The notes under the pieces were generated by a model, which was given only the letters and a program-made list of their open reading frames with translations, had not been told where the DNA came from and did no database searches. A DNA stretch of 64,000 nucleotides from Flavobacterium zepuense (GTDB lineage: Bacteria; Bacteroidota; Bacteroidia; Flavobacteriales; Flavobacteriaceae): NCBI RefSeq assembly GCF_007097145.1, contig NZ_VJVZ01000008.1, forward strand, positions 62,001-126,000. The letters are read 5' to 3'. Of the stretch, positions 42,432 through 52,305 are shown one piece after another. Position 1 is the stretch's first letter. The number at the start of each line of letters is the position of its first letter. The position numbers and the translations under genes were made by a program.

Positions 42432-45400
42432 TTATGGAATTATTTTGTTTACTATGGTTCCTTGGTCAATCAAAACCTGTAAAGGACCTGAAAAAGTGGT
42501 GTTTGCTCTGGTCCACAATATCATCTGTATATTCTTTTCCTGTGAATACAAATGAAAATCAACTAATTGCTTAGTCAAACTTTGATGGCTTACGTTTTTA
42601 ATTTCTTCTAATGTAGATTTTGTAAGTATATCTGGAATTCTATATTTAGCAGTGCCTGTTAGAGATGGGATTCTAGTTTTTTGACCAACACCAACGGCAT
42701 TTTCACCCAATGCACCAAGAATTCTTGACTGCTCTATTCCGCTTTCCGTTGCCAATACTGCCTCCGTTGTTGCGGCAGCTTCACTAGTAAATAACGCTCC
42801 AAATATACCACTAACTCCTTTTACCGCCCATCCCCAATTGAAAATAGGAGAGCTAAATTCCATTGGAGTTATACCACCATGAGCATTTTTTTGCCAATTC
42901 GCGTAAGCATTGTCATCAATAGTATTTTGGAAAGATTGGGTGTTAATTGTCGTACCGCCATTCGTGGTCATGCTTCCGTTAAAACCCATATATGGGTAGT
43001 TGTTGGTCTTATCGGTAACAGAACCGTTTTCATTTAAATTAAATGAATAAGAGTTGTCATTAGCTTTTACACTTACACTTCCATAAACATTGGTGGCACC
43101 GGCATACCCTGCGGCTTCTGCTTCTGCAACGGTATTTACAGACGCATTATAAGTATAAGTGGCACTGCCTCCTTCGCCAATTTGCTCGATCCATCCTTCG
43201 GATTCCATCCCGTCAGGATCAAGGAAATATACAGGGTTATTAAGGGCATAGACATAAGGAGAGAATCGCCTGGATGTTTCAGCTTTGGGATCAATGTTCA
43301 TCCATCGCCCTATAGCTGGATCATAATTTCTCGCGCCATAATCATAGATATTAAGCCCAAGTTCGTCCTGTAGTTCCTTGCCGTTGTGCTTATATTTAAA
43401 AGTAATATCGCCTGGATTTATAACTGGGGTAAGTACAACAGGCGGAAAGGTTGTCCTTCCATCAAGTATATTTTGGTTTACATTATAACCATTATGCTTT
43501 AAGCCAAAAGGGTAATAGTGGTTTTCTTCAAGAATTTTAAGAACGTTGTCAACCGGGTCTACGGTATAGCTTACCCTAACATTACCCAGATGATCCAGAT
43601 AATTGAATACATAGTTGTAATAGCTTACTGAATTTACAGTTGTTGCTTTTACATAGCCTTCTGCTGTTGGAAAAAATTCCAGTACGTTATTTTTATACTG
43701 GTACCCACTTAAATAATCAGTCGTTATGGGATCAGGCGAAACAGCTGTGTTGGTAACAACCTTTTGTAGCTTCTTTCCGGAAGCATCGTAAAGGTACGTT
43801 ATTTTTTTGTTCGTTCCTCCAAACTGAATCGTGACAGGTAAGTGGAGGTGATTGTAAATAATACTTGTAATACCTTTATTAAGGTCCGTTTTAAGGTTGC
43901 CAAACTCATCATAGGTAAAATCTTCGTCGGTAGGAGTACTTGATCCATCGCTAAAACCGTAAGTACCTGGAACACTATCTTCAACTCTTACAAGCTGATT
44001 TTTTTTCGTTGAATGATACGTGTAAGCAAGATTATCTGTCTCTATTACACTACTGCTATTATCAAGCTCGCCATTACGGACAAGGTTAAGAATGTTGCTG
44101 TTCTTATCATATTTTGTATGTTCATTGTATGAATTTCTAAGTTGTACTGATGACTGGGGAATTTGGTACCAAGCATCCGTAAGCCTTTTTAAATTGTCGT
44201 ATTTATAACCGTATCTTCTTTGGATATTATCACTTGACGTACGCCAAGAGGTTTCAGCTATATTGCCATTGTATTGGGGGATTACTGAACCATTGACATC
44301 CGTTGAAATTGCACTGTTGTAATTTATTTTAAAAGCGAACAGGTCTTGGGGGGCAGTTGATGAGGTGAGACCAACAACATTGTTTATTGAGATTAGCCAT
44401 CCTCTCGCATTATAGATATAGTCAACAAATTGAAGTGCCGTTGAACCTGTAATGTCAGTTCCTCCTACTTTTTTGCGTTTTAGCTCGCCTAAAGGAAGGT
44501 ATTCATTGTAAGACATCAATTGGGTAGCAAGGCTTCCTATTTGATGCGTATGCTTTACCAGCATATCCTGGGCATTGTATGTAAAATATTCGCTGGATGA
44601 TAACTCCTGGTCACTACTTGACCTCTTATGTTTCGTGGTGATGTAAAGCGTAGTGCCATCAAAGTCCAGATTGCTATTTATTTGCGTGTAGCCACCCAGA
44701 TAATTGTTGCTGTGAGATCTTATTTGCCTTGCTTTTTTATCATAAATAACATAATTGACTTCACCAATTACACTTGTAGGGGCGATTAATGTACGAACCC
44801 ATGAGCCGGTTGACATTCCTTTTGCATTTACCAATGCGTTTTGTGCTTCTATTACGGTACTTGCTGTTGGTGCCGCCGGTGCTCCTGGCCAGGCGTAGTC
44901 ATCATAATAATTTACCAATAGAAGTTTAAATCCTGCTGGTAAAGTTGTAACGGGCTTATAATCTGTACTTATTCCATCGATAGTTCCTGCACCTCTTGTG
45001 GCATTTACAACTGTTCCGTTATTCAACTCTTGTAAAGATTTACGGGTTGCTGTAGTTATAGAGGTTGGATTAGCACTGGAAGCCTCATACCAGCCGGTAT
45101 AAGCTAATCTATTGTAGGCATCGTAAACACTATAAATCCAGCCTGTATTTGTACCTCCAAAAGGCGAGAAGACTGGCCCCGCCGCAATAACCCTGTCGAG
45201 TGAATCATACACAATGAATTCCCATTGTTTTCCCGGTATTTTTTTTTCAATTATCCTGTTTCGGGCATCGTACTTATAGATATAACATAACTCAGTAACC
45301 AACGCGCCACTAGCTAACGGAGGTAAAACATAGCTTAGGTTGCCAAATTGATCATATACGTAGTAGGTGTCTAATATTTCATATGAAGGAGCTCCACTCG

Positions 45401-46145
45401 CATCGGCATTATTATTAAATGTCCTTTTTAAAATCAGCTTACCTTCCTTGTCCTTAAACTCTTCTGTAGTATTTAATTTAGAACCTACCGTAGTTCCTAA
45501 ATATACTGCTGAAGCTTTATTTTCGTCTTGGGTAATCGTCTTATAAAGCTGCCCGACGGCATAGTTGCCATTAGACACAAATGAAATATCATAGACCTTA
45601 TTTGTACCATTCCACGTGGAGTTAGCGCTTAACCTCTTTACTTCAGTTGCGGTATTGGTTAGGTATGCATATTTAACGGTATGGTCATTACTGGTAGTTG
45701 GATTCCCAAGCCATGGGTCACCGGGTGAAGCTTGCTTAAGTACCCTTCCATTAGGGGATGCCTCAACAAATTGTTCACTATATGGATTTGATGTATCTTC
45801 GTATTCACTAGACGTGTAATAGCTTAATGTACTGGTTCTCGCTGAAGCGTCAAAAAATAGATTATCCGTTGTTGCAACGTATGGGAGATATTCTTTAAGT
45901 TGCCTTCCATAAGTGTCATATTCGATGTGTGTGATGACGTCTTTACCTGTAGATGATCCTTTTCCTGATATCTTCTGAATTGGCCGTCCTAGGCCGTCAA
46001 CATACGTAATATCACGTTTTGCAAGGCTGGAATTACTACTGGTAGTAGGATCACGGTAAGTAGAAGTTAATACGTAATTTTGTGTATCTGTCTGACCGAT
46101 TGCTAACAGGGGCAGCAAAAAGATCATGTAAATTATATTTTTCAT
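42432..46145 (-). CDS. DUF6443-RHS protein with C-terminal PD-(D/E)xK nuclease toxin
   Basis: 1237 residues. A signal peptide (to about 18) is followed by a DUF6443 domain (about 20-160; DITYVDGLGRPIQ, THIEYDTYGRQLKEYLPYVA), YD/RHS repeats, and the RHS-associated core near 915-990 (GNVRVSY, ELGLNIYDYGARNYDPAIGR, SPYVYALNNPVYFLDPDG). After a variable linker, the last 80 residues form a toxin tip with YRIPDIL (Asp near 1168) and LEEIKNV (E-x-K near 1181), and then KQLVDFHLYSQ. This fits a Tox-REase-7-like restriction-endonuclease fold, expected to cut DNA. Immunity-like genes follow. RHS cores in related proteins cut themselves after the conserved DPxG region to free the tip inside a shell. Confidence 0.88.
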   Translation of the reverse strand: MKNIIYMIFLLPLLAIGQTDTQNYVLTSTYRDPTTSSNSSLAKRDITYVDGLGRPIQKISGKGSSTGKDVITHIEYDTYGRQLKEYLPYVATTDNLFFDASARTSTLSYYTSSEYEDTSNPYSEQFVEASPNGRVLKQASPGDPWLGNPTTSNDHTVKYAYLTNTATEVKRLSANSTWNGTNKVYDISFVSNGNYAVGQLYKTITQDENKASAVYLGTTVGSKLNTTEEFKDKEGKLILKRTFNNNADASGAPSYEILDTYYVYDQFGNLSYVLPPLASGALVTELCYIYKYDARNRIIEKKIPGKQWEFIVYDSLDRVIAAGPVFSPFGGTNTGWIYSVYDAYNRLAYTGWYEASSANPTSITTATRKSLQELNNGTVVNATRGAGTIDGISTDYKPVTTLPAGFKLLLVNYYDDYAWPGAPAAPTASTVIEAQNALVNAKGMSTGSWVRTLIAPTSVIGEVNYVIYDKKARQIRSHSNNYLGGYTQINSNLDFDGTTLYITTKHKRSSSDQELSSSEYFTYNAQDMLVKHTHQIGSLATQLMSYNEYLPLGELKRKKVGGTDITGSTALQFVDYIYNARGWLISINNVVGLTSSTAPQDLFAFKINYNSAISTDVNGSVIPQYNGNIAETSWRTSSDNIQRRYGYKYDNLKRLTDAWYQIPQSSVQLRNSYNEHTKYDKNSNILNLVRNGELDNSSSVIETDNLAYTYHSTKKNQLVRVEDSVPGTYGFSDGSSTPTDEDFTYDEFGNLKTDLNKGITSIIYNHLHLPVTIQFGGTNKKITYLYDASGKKLQKVVTNTAVSPDPITTDYLSGYQYKNNVLEFFPTAEGYVKATTVNSVSYYNYVFNYLDHLGNVRVSYTVDPVDNVLKILEENHYYPFGLKHNGYNVNQNILDGRTTFPPVVLTPVINPGDITFKYKHNGKELQDELGLNIYDYGARNYDPAIGRWMNIDPKAETSRRFSPYVYALNNPVYFLDPDGMESEGWIEQIGEGGSATYTYNASVNTVAEAEAAGYAGATNVYGSVSVKANDNSYSFNLNENGSVTDKTNNYPYMGFNGSMTTNGGTTINTQSFQNTIDDNAYANWQKNAHGGITPMEFSSPIFNWGWAVKGVSGIFGALFTSEAAATTEAVLATESGIEQSRILGALGENAVGVGQKTRIPSLTGTAKYRIPDILTKSTLEEIKNVSHQSLTKQLVDFHLYSQEKNIQMILWTRANTTFSGPLQVLIDQGTIVNKIIP

Positions 46146-46166
46146 GTGATAGGTTTAAATCTATTG

Positions 46167-49100
46167 CTATTCGGTCCTGTATTTATACTTATGCTCTGAC
46201 ACCAGATTGTTATCCATGTCCCTGATTTCTTTCAACCTTCCAAAACTATCATATGAATAGGATGTCTTGTAGCCTTTAGGGTCACTTATTGTACTTACTC
46301 CCACTAAAGGGCGATGGGTGTAAGCAGTAACCTGCGCTCCCGGAAGTGCAGCACGAAGGTTATTCAGCGCTGTTAAAAGAGTTGTCTCGCTCGTGCCATC
46401 TGAAGCATTTTGGGCTGCGGTAATTAAATTTGCGGGAATTGAGCTATAAGACGCATTTTCCACCATCGCTATTAGCAAAGTCTTATTGTATCCCCATATG
46501 TAGGATACGGGTGATCCATTTTCCAATTTGGCGTCAATGGGATTACTATGTTCATCGTAACTCGTAAACCGCACACGCGTCTCCAATGCTTGCGACTCTT
46601 TTGAGCTTTGAATCAGATAAGGCAACCATGTATTGTTACCTGTAAAAGTAGCATAGCTTATATTTTGGGTTGAAAGCAGGGTGCCATTTTTGCGCGATTC
46701 AATTTTTTGAATCTCTGCGATATTGTTCCTTAATGTCGCTGCCGCGGTGTTGTTGAAATAATAATATTTTGTTTCAACATTCTCGATAGCAGACCCATCA
46801 TTATAGGTTTCAACTTTTTTCGTTTCTATTTTTTTGTTAACAGTGTTGTAGGTAAAGAAGCTTTTAATTTCAACAGTTCCCTGTACCAAACTTCCGTTAT
46901 AAAAATACTCTTTAGTCGATTTATCTGTAAGTTTCGATCTTCCATAAGCTTCAATGACCGGTTGGTAGGTAATAAAAGAAGTTGGAATTCCGCAGTTAGT
47001 ACATGACTCGGGGCCGGTCGGACTACAAGTATCCAGGTTGTTTTTATAATGGTTATAAGTAGCAAAGAGCCTGGTAAATGGGCATGACTGCGGCTCAGCC
47101 ATAATTAGTCCTGTTACTTCTTCACCGATATCAAAGCTGTAGTTATAGGTGTTTTCAGTTTGTAATTTATTAGCGTTGTTATAAAGTTTGTCTGATTTAA
47201 GCAGGCCTCTCCTATAATCAGAATTTTTTGAAGGTTTAAAAGGATAGGCCATTGAATATCCGGCTTCCGGTTCATCAATGGGCGATGTATAAACATATTG
47301 GGTGTACCCATTCCCAGTCTCTGATACTGTTACATTTTTATAACCTACATCTGAGCCATGAGTGCGTTGTGATAACAGGTTATTATGGCTTGTTGTTGAA
47401 GTATATGTTATGTCTAATACATAGTTTCCTGTATCACATTGCACATATGCCGGTACATTTCGGGTAAATTCATAGACCGGTTTATGGAATGTAAGGGAAC
47501 CACTACTTCTCATAGCCTGGTCAAAGAACTGGTAGTCGTAGTTTTTTTGCTTTGCCGGAATAACTCCATTCTGATAAGTTGCCCCTGAATAATATTTCTT
47601 ATCAACATCTACATCAAAATATCCAATAGTTTTGATCCTAATACCACCGCCATATAGATAGTGCTGTGTTATGTTCTTTGACCTATGTTGTATACCAAAA
47701 ACATTTTGCTGATTTGTTACACTAAAAAGCCCCGTATCAGGACTGAAAAAACTTACATGATAATCACCAGGTTGCAACAATATGTATTTTGAACAAGGAC
47801 TGACATCACCATTGTATGTCGTGAAGCCACCAACACTCGCAGTAAGATTCGGAGCTTTATGGATATTTAAAAACCACTCCGGATTTCCTGGATAATTTCT
47901 AAAATTCGTCGAAAAGTTAATAAATGCCTCTTGTGTATCAGTAATCGTGAAAACGTATGACGTATTATTAGAAGATGTTGTAAAAGTATGGTCGTTAGCC
48001 AGGTTAGTCCAATTATAAGGATTATCGTCAAAATTTGTGAGCTGTTCATCTCCAATATAAGAATAGGTATTTGATTCAAAATTGAAGATAACGCAGCCAC
48101 CGGTTGGCAAGCCTATCTTCTGCAAGACATCTGTCGTGCAAAATGATGGTGACGTTTCTTTGTAAAGATCGGATCTGCCTTGCGGTATGAGGTTAAAGTA
48201 CCCCCAATAATCTTTACTAATAGTTTGATTAACCAATCCTCGCTCTAACGTATTGTAATAGAGGTTATGGGACATGGTCTTCGTGTCGACGAAATTACTT
48301 TCAGTAACTTTGTCTAATATCATACGTTTTTCAAGTACTTCAGAATAGCTGTGAAAAAGTTCAAATTTTTTAATTTTCTCAGTAGCAATGGTATAATTTG
48401 CATTCCATTTCCTGATAATAATCTCTTTCAACCTGTGAGAATCTGCATTGGAATTCCCGTCTGCTCTTCCTGAGACTAATGTAAAGTCAATAATCGCCTT
48501 TCCTTCAACAACTATACGCTTTAGTTTTTTGGTTTGAGTTGACCTGCTAGACGTATTTGATTTCTGGCGAGGTTCCAATGCGCTTACATCACTGCCACAT
48601 GCCGTAAGATATGCCAAAACTGTGGAAGTATTTTGGTCAAACATAATAGTATATGTTTGGGAATGGTCCTGCTGCTGCTCGATCATAGGCTCATCCGATT
48701 CATTATACTTATAAATTAGCAGGCTTTTATCATTATTATCTTCAACTTTCGACAAATGATACGCGCTATAATACGTGTAACTTCTGGTAAAAGTACCCGA
48801 CAAAGTTGCATCCCAATTTATAGCATCAGAAAATGTGTTTTCTGTCGTGGTTTCTTTTACATCAAAAGTAAACCTATATCCTTTATCGTCATAGGCGGTA
48901 AATGAGTTGACCTTGTAGTCTGAGGAATTATAATCCAAGGTTATTTTTACCGTGTCGTCATTATCCAGCCTGACAATCTCAAGCACACCTGTTCCTGTTT
49001 TTTTTATGTAAAATCTTCCCGTATGGCCAAGGAAATTGAATTGATACAGATCCTGTTGATAATCAAATTTTCCTTTTTCGAATCCATCCCAGATAAACTC

Positions 49101-49592
49101 ATTAATAATTGCCTGATTTGCAGTCGCCGGATTGGCTAAATACGACAACATACTGTTGTAACTGATTGCCTGATCGCGGCTCAATCCCCAATAAATACCG
49201 ATCCTTTTATTAACATCATTCCACTCATCGGGAAGTCCCCTTACCGTTCGGGATATTGTGCCGCTGCCCATTAAATTCCAACCAAGCCCTACATAGCTGG
49301 CAACCTCTTCTGCCGCAATACTGGCTGGATGGTATTTTAAAGCCAGGTTTAATTCTATATCCTTAGAACGTGTCTGTATTTTGTATAGGGGAACAGATAT
49401 ATCAGGTATCCCGGTGTAATTGTTTACTGGCACCTCTTCAAACTTCATAAATGACGCTACTGTTGGGGAGGGTGGCGCGATTTGGGGTAATTCTGTTTTG
49501 ATCACAGGCTCGTCCTGTGCATACAATATATGTAAAGGCATTAAGCATACAAATGCTATCAACCTTTGAAATAGTCTGTACTTAAATGACAT
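46167..49592 (-). CDS. Large RHS/YD-repeat shell protein without toxin tip
   Basis: 1141 residues with an N-terminal signal (to about 25, ending LYAQ). The N-terminal part (FEEVPVNNYTGIPDISVPLY, LALKYHPASIAAEEVASYVG, LGWNLMGSGTISRTVRGLPDE) resembles the start of SpvB/TcB-like and RHS proteins of Bacteroidota. The C-terminus is a last YD unit (DPKGYKTSYSYDSFGRLKEIRD), after which it stops with no RHS core and no tip. It lies 14 bases after the T9SS protein gene ends and 21 before the toxin gene starts. A split shell, like TcB with TcC, is a reasonable reading. Confidence 0.82.
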   Translation of the reverse strand: MSFKYRLFQRLIAFVCLMPLHILYAQDEPVIKTELPQIAPPSPTVASFMKFEEVPVNNYTGIPDISVPLYKIQTRSKDIELNLALKYHPASIAAEEVASYVGLGWNLMGSGTISRTVRGLPDEWNDVNKRIGIYWGLSRDQAISYNSMLSYLANPATANQAIINEFIWDGFEKGKFDYQQDLYQFNFLGHTGRFYIKKTGTGVLEIVRLDNDDTVKITLDYNSSDYKVNSFTAYDDKGYRFTFDVKETTTENTFSDAINWDATLSGTFTRSYTYYSAYHLSKVEDNNDKSLLIYKYNESDEPMIEQQQDHSQTYTIMFDQNTSTVLAYLTACGSDVSALEPRQKSNTSSRSTQTKKLKRIVVEGKAIIDFTLVSGRADGNSNADSHRLKEIIIRKWNANYTIATEKIKKFELFHSYSEVLEKRMILDKVTESNFVDTKTMSHNLYYNTLERGLVNQTISKDYWGYFNLIPQGRSDLYKETSPSFCTTDVLQKIGLPTGGCVIFNFESNTYSYIGDEQLTNFDDNPYNWTNLANDHTFTTSSNNTSYVFTITDTQEAFINFSTNFRNYPGNPEWFLNIHKAPNLTASVGGFTTYNGDVSPCSKYILLQPGDYHVSFFSPDTGLFSVTNQQNVFGIQHRSKNITQHYLYGGGIRIKTIGYFDVDVDKKYYSGATYQNGVIPAKQKNYDYQFFDQAMRSSGSLTFHKPVYEFTRNVPAYVQCDTGNYVLDITYTSTTSHNNLLSQRTHGSDVGYKNVTVSETGNGYTQYVYTSPIDEPEAGYSMAYPFKPSKNSDYRRGLLKSDKLYNNANKLQTENTYNYSFDIGEEVTGLIMAEPQSCPFTRLFATYNHYKNNLDTCSPTGPESCTNCGIPTSFITYQPVIEAYGRSKLTDKSTKEYFYNGSLVQGTVEIKSFFTYNTVNKKIETKKVETYNDGSAIENVETKYYYFNNTAAATLRNNIAEIQKIESRKNGTLLSTQNISYATFTGNNTWLPYLIQSSKESQALETRVRFTSYDEHSNPIDAKLENGSPVSYIWGYNKTLLIAMVENASYSSIPANLITAAQNASDGTSETTLLTALNNLRAALPGAQVTAYTHRPLVGVSTISDPKGYKTSYSYDSFGRLKEIRDMDNNLVSEHKYKYRTE

Positions 49593-49606
49593 AAAATTAT
49601 ATTTGA

Positions 49607-51223
49607 TTAATTTTTTGATTTTATAACTTTGACTGAATCAGTCCCTTTATCGGTTTTCACCTCGACCAGGTAGATACCTTCTGGATAACTTGCCATGTCT
49701 AATGGAATGGTTCTTTGGCTAACAGGAAAGCTTTGCAGCTGCCTTCCGGAGAGGTCAAATAAGGAAAGTGTGCCGCTGTTAAACTCAAAGCCCACGATGA
49801 TATTCGTAAATTGCATTGCAGGGTTTGGAATGGCTTCAAGCAGGGTTTCGCGCTTTTCTTTTTTCTTGTCTTTATCTTTTAGTTTTACTACCCAAAAATC
49901 ATTGCTGCCTTTGCCTGTATTTTTATCGCGTGATACTTCGCCTTTAGAAGTCCCTGCGAGTAAGTAACCGCCATCACGCGTTTCAATGAGTTTCCTGAGG
50001 ATATCTTCGCCCTTACTGCCTACGGCCGTTTTCCAGAGTTCCTCGCCGTCTTCAGGTGATATTTTGATGGCGATATAGTCATTGATCTCTTTTTTGTCTG
50101 ATTTGGTAGTACCGATAACTTCACTTTGTGCATAGCCGCCTAAAAGCAATGTGCCATCGGCATTTTCAAGCAGCGAGGTTAGGATATCAACCTTGCCGGT
50201 ATTGTACGTTTCCTGCCAGTTTATTTCGCCGGTTTCATCCAGTTTAATTATCCAGAAGTCAGTACCCTTTTTATTCGACCTGCTTTTGTTGCCCGAAGTG
50301 GCTGATGCCGAATTGCCGCCAATTACATAACCGCCATCTTTGGTTTGAAGGATGCTGCTTAAGTGGTCATCCTCATCGCCGCCAAAGGTTTTCTGCCATT
50401 CGGTAGCTCCTTCTTTATCGAGTTTAACAATCCAGTAATCACCCTCGCCATAGCTTTCTTGCGATTTATCGGTTGAGGAGGGTGAGTTAGAATGCCCACC
50501 AACAATGTAACCACCATCTTTTGTTTGCTCAATGCTTTCCAGTACATCGGCATACCTGCCACCTAAGGTGCGCTGCCATGTAACAACACCTTTAGAGTCC
50601 AGTTTTATAACCCAATAGTCAAGGTTGCCGCGGCATTCTTCCCATTTGCCATAAGGATCAGGTAATCCCTTTAAGACTTTCTCGCTGATGTCAGATGATG
50701 ATGAGCCGCCTATAATATACCCGCCATCTGTAGTAGGGATAATACTTTTTACAATATCCTGGCCAGGGCCACCTATGGTTCGTTCCCATTCATTGCCCCC
50801 CTTAGCATTGAGCTTGATGATCCAGAAATCTTCTTTGCCCCTACAGGAATCTTTCTTTTGAACACCAGCCTGGGAATCGGATGACCCTGCCAGAATAAAG
50901 CCACCATCGGGCGTATTTCTTATGCTGTATAGAAGGTCGGAACCGGAGCCGCCTATTGTTTTCTGCCAGTCTTCATCACCGGCTTCATTCATCTTCCAGA
51001 CCCAGTAATCGAGGTCTCCATTATTATCTTCGGTCTTATTGCCGGATTTCTTGGAAAGTGAACTCCCGGCGAGAATAAAACCATAATCTGCTGTAGGTTG
51101 GGCATCAAGCAGGTATTCTGCATGTTTCCCACCATAGGACTTTTCCCAGAGGATGTCTTGGGCACATAGTCGTGCAGGTATTATGGATACCATGATCCAT
51201 AACAAAAGGAGTTTTTTAATCAT
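49607..51223 (-). CDS. T9SS-sorted seven-repeat protein, first gene of the RHS operon
   Basis: 538 residues. A signal peptide (to about 21, ending LCAQ) is followed by seven repeats of about 60 residues, each built as W-(Q/E)-x-T-x-GG, D-x-L-x-S, DGGYI-GG-S, then D-(F/Y)-W-I-x-K-L. They probably form a seven-bladed beta-propeller; no enzymatic motif is visible. A basic spacer (KDKDKKKEKRE) leads to a C-terminal type A sorting domain (about 465-538; IPNPAMQFTNIIV, LSLFDLSGRQLQSF, YPEGIYLVEVKTDKG) for export by the type IX system and anchoring on the surface. It precedes two RHS genes in the same operon and may help display or deliver them. Confidence 0.87.
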   Translation of the reverse strand: MIKKLLLLWIMVSIIPARLCAQDILWEKSYGGKHAEYLLDAQPTADYGFILAGSSLSKKSGNKTEDNNGDLDYWVWKMNEAGDEDWQKTIGGSGSDLLYSIRNTPDGGFILAGSSDSQAGVQKKDSCRGKEDFWIIKLNAKGGNEWERTIGGPGQDIVKSIIPTTDGGYIIGGSSSSDISEKVLKGLPDPYGKWEECRGNLDYWVIKLDSKGVVTWQRTLGGRYADVLESIEQTKDGGYIVGGHSNSPSSTDKSQESYGEGDYWIVKLDKEGATEWQKTFGGDEDDHLSSILQTKDGGYVIGGNSASATSGNKSRSNKKGTDFWIIKLDETGEINWQETYNTGKVDILTSLLENADGTLLLGGYAQSEVIGTTKSDKKEINDYIAIKISPEDGEELWKTAVGSKGEDILRKLIETRDGGYLLAGTSKGEVSRDKNTGKGSNDFWVVKLKDKDKKKEKRETLLEAIPNPAMQFTNIIVGFEFNSGTLSLFDLSGRQLQSFPVSQRTIPLDMASYPEGIYLVEVKTDKGTDSVKVIKSKN

Positions 51224-51360
51224 AAAATTTAGGTGTTTTAGAAATTAGACAAGTTGGTAATGTCTATGCATAATTGTATAGGGTAGCTTTGGTTGCTACG
51301 AATCTTAGGAATAAGTAAGGTTTAAGTTTAACAGGCGATTTTATCGGCGGAAAAGTAGTA

Positions 51361-51453
51361 TCAAATTTTAGCGTCCAGCCAGTCTTTTTTACAGCCACTT
51401 AGTATAAGCAGTGTGAATATTATAATAGTGTGTGATAATATTTTTTTCATCAT
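51361..51453 (-). pseudogene. SusD/RagB-type lipoprotein remnant (first 30 codons)
   Basis: A short frame from ATG at 51453 (second ATG at 51450) encodes a lipoprotein signal ending LILSGC (Cys21), then KKDWLDAKI and a stop. CKKDWLDAK is the usual beginning of mature SusD-family nutrient-binding lipoproteins, which are about 500 residues long. The rest of the gene is absent; the operon of the T9SS protein begins shortly beyond. It lies 8 bases downstream of the truncated sigma factor. Too short to be listed as a normal gene, but clear as a fossil. Confidence 0.6.
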
Positions 51454-51461
51454 TTTTAAGA

Positions 51462-51833
51462 TTAAAAGCCCGCCTTAATACGCACCAGATGATCGGTGGC
51501 ACCATATTCTTTTACATCCGTTTTTTGGGATTGCGCCAGGTACGCAGTAGTTATCTTCTTATGGGCGATAATCTTAAATATTCGATTACGGACGGCGGTA
51601 TACAGATAGGCAGGGAGGTTAGTTTCAATAGGAAGTTCCATCCTCCTGTCCCATAGCGCCGCAAACAGGTCATGGAGTACATCTTCTGCTTCCTCCTGAT
51701 TGTTGAGCCGTTTATAAGCGTGTACAAACAACAGGCCTTTGAAGCGATCATAAATTTCGGCATAGGCAAGTTCATCTCCCTGCCTGAGCAGGAAGGACAA
51801 TTCTTTATCGCTGTAATCGGCGTATTGTGGCAT
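51462..51833 (-). pseudogene. Truncated ECF (FecI-type) sigma factor
   Basis: 123 residues where 180-200 are expected. Region 2 is intact (ELSFLLRQGDELAYAEIYDRF, FVHAYKRLNNQEEAEDVLHDLF for core binding, LPAYLYTAVRNRIF). The linker reaches TDHLVR and then ends in IKAGF and a stop; all of region 4, which reads the -35 element, is missing. Such a protein could not act as a normal sigma factor. The final RIKAGF resembles the end of a SusC-type barrel, and a SusD start follows at once, so a deletion seems to have removed region 4, the anti-sigma gene and susC. Confidence 0.78.
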
Positions 51834-52305
51834 TCAGGGTGAACTTCAAAGCTAAAATACTGATTTTGAAGAGGATTTTAAGTAAATTATTAAATTACAC
51901 TTCAACTTACCCTCTTTCGGTATATTGTTTTAATAAATCATGGGTGCTTGAGCAAAGCTCATAAGGGAATATGGATCCTTCACAATCTTTTTTTCCATAG
52001 GTTGATAAAACATCAAGATATCAACTACTTTATAATAAATTTAATAGGAGCTTATTATTACAAACTATCAGGTGATTCTTTATGATAAGGAGACATACGG
52101 AAGTAATCGTTTTCGAGCAGCATTTCTATATAATTCTTAGCATCCTGATATGTGTTGCTATCAATACGATATTCTGCAATATCTATTATTCGAAATAGAT
52201 AAATTTTTATACCAGTAAACGTTCCTACTATGACTAAAAAAACAACATAATGTATTGTATATCAATTTTTTGTATTAAATTTAAAATTAATTAAAAAACT
52301 GAAAT
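51834..52305. other. Intergenic region with coding-like debris
   Basis: 472 bases, very AT-rich. It contains two start-less minus-strand fragments (51907 to about 52017, and 52058-52261, the latter listed separately). The first reads TYGKKDCEGSIFPYELCSST in part, which looks like protein. I see no promoter of the Bacteroidota type. The region looks like a decayed gene patch. Confidence 0.35.
52058..52261 (-). pseudogene. Start-less fragment of a small membrane protein gene
   Basis: A 67-codon open frame bounded upstream by TGA. It begins with a hydrophobic segment (YVVFLVIVGTFTGIKIYLF) followed by a soluble tail (DSNTYQDAKNYIEMLLEND, YFRMSPYHKESPDSL). No ATG precedes the hydrophobic part, so the start has been lost, or an unusual start is used. 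Family not recognised. Confidence 0.35.
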
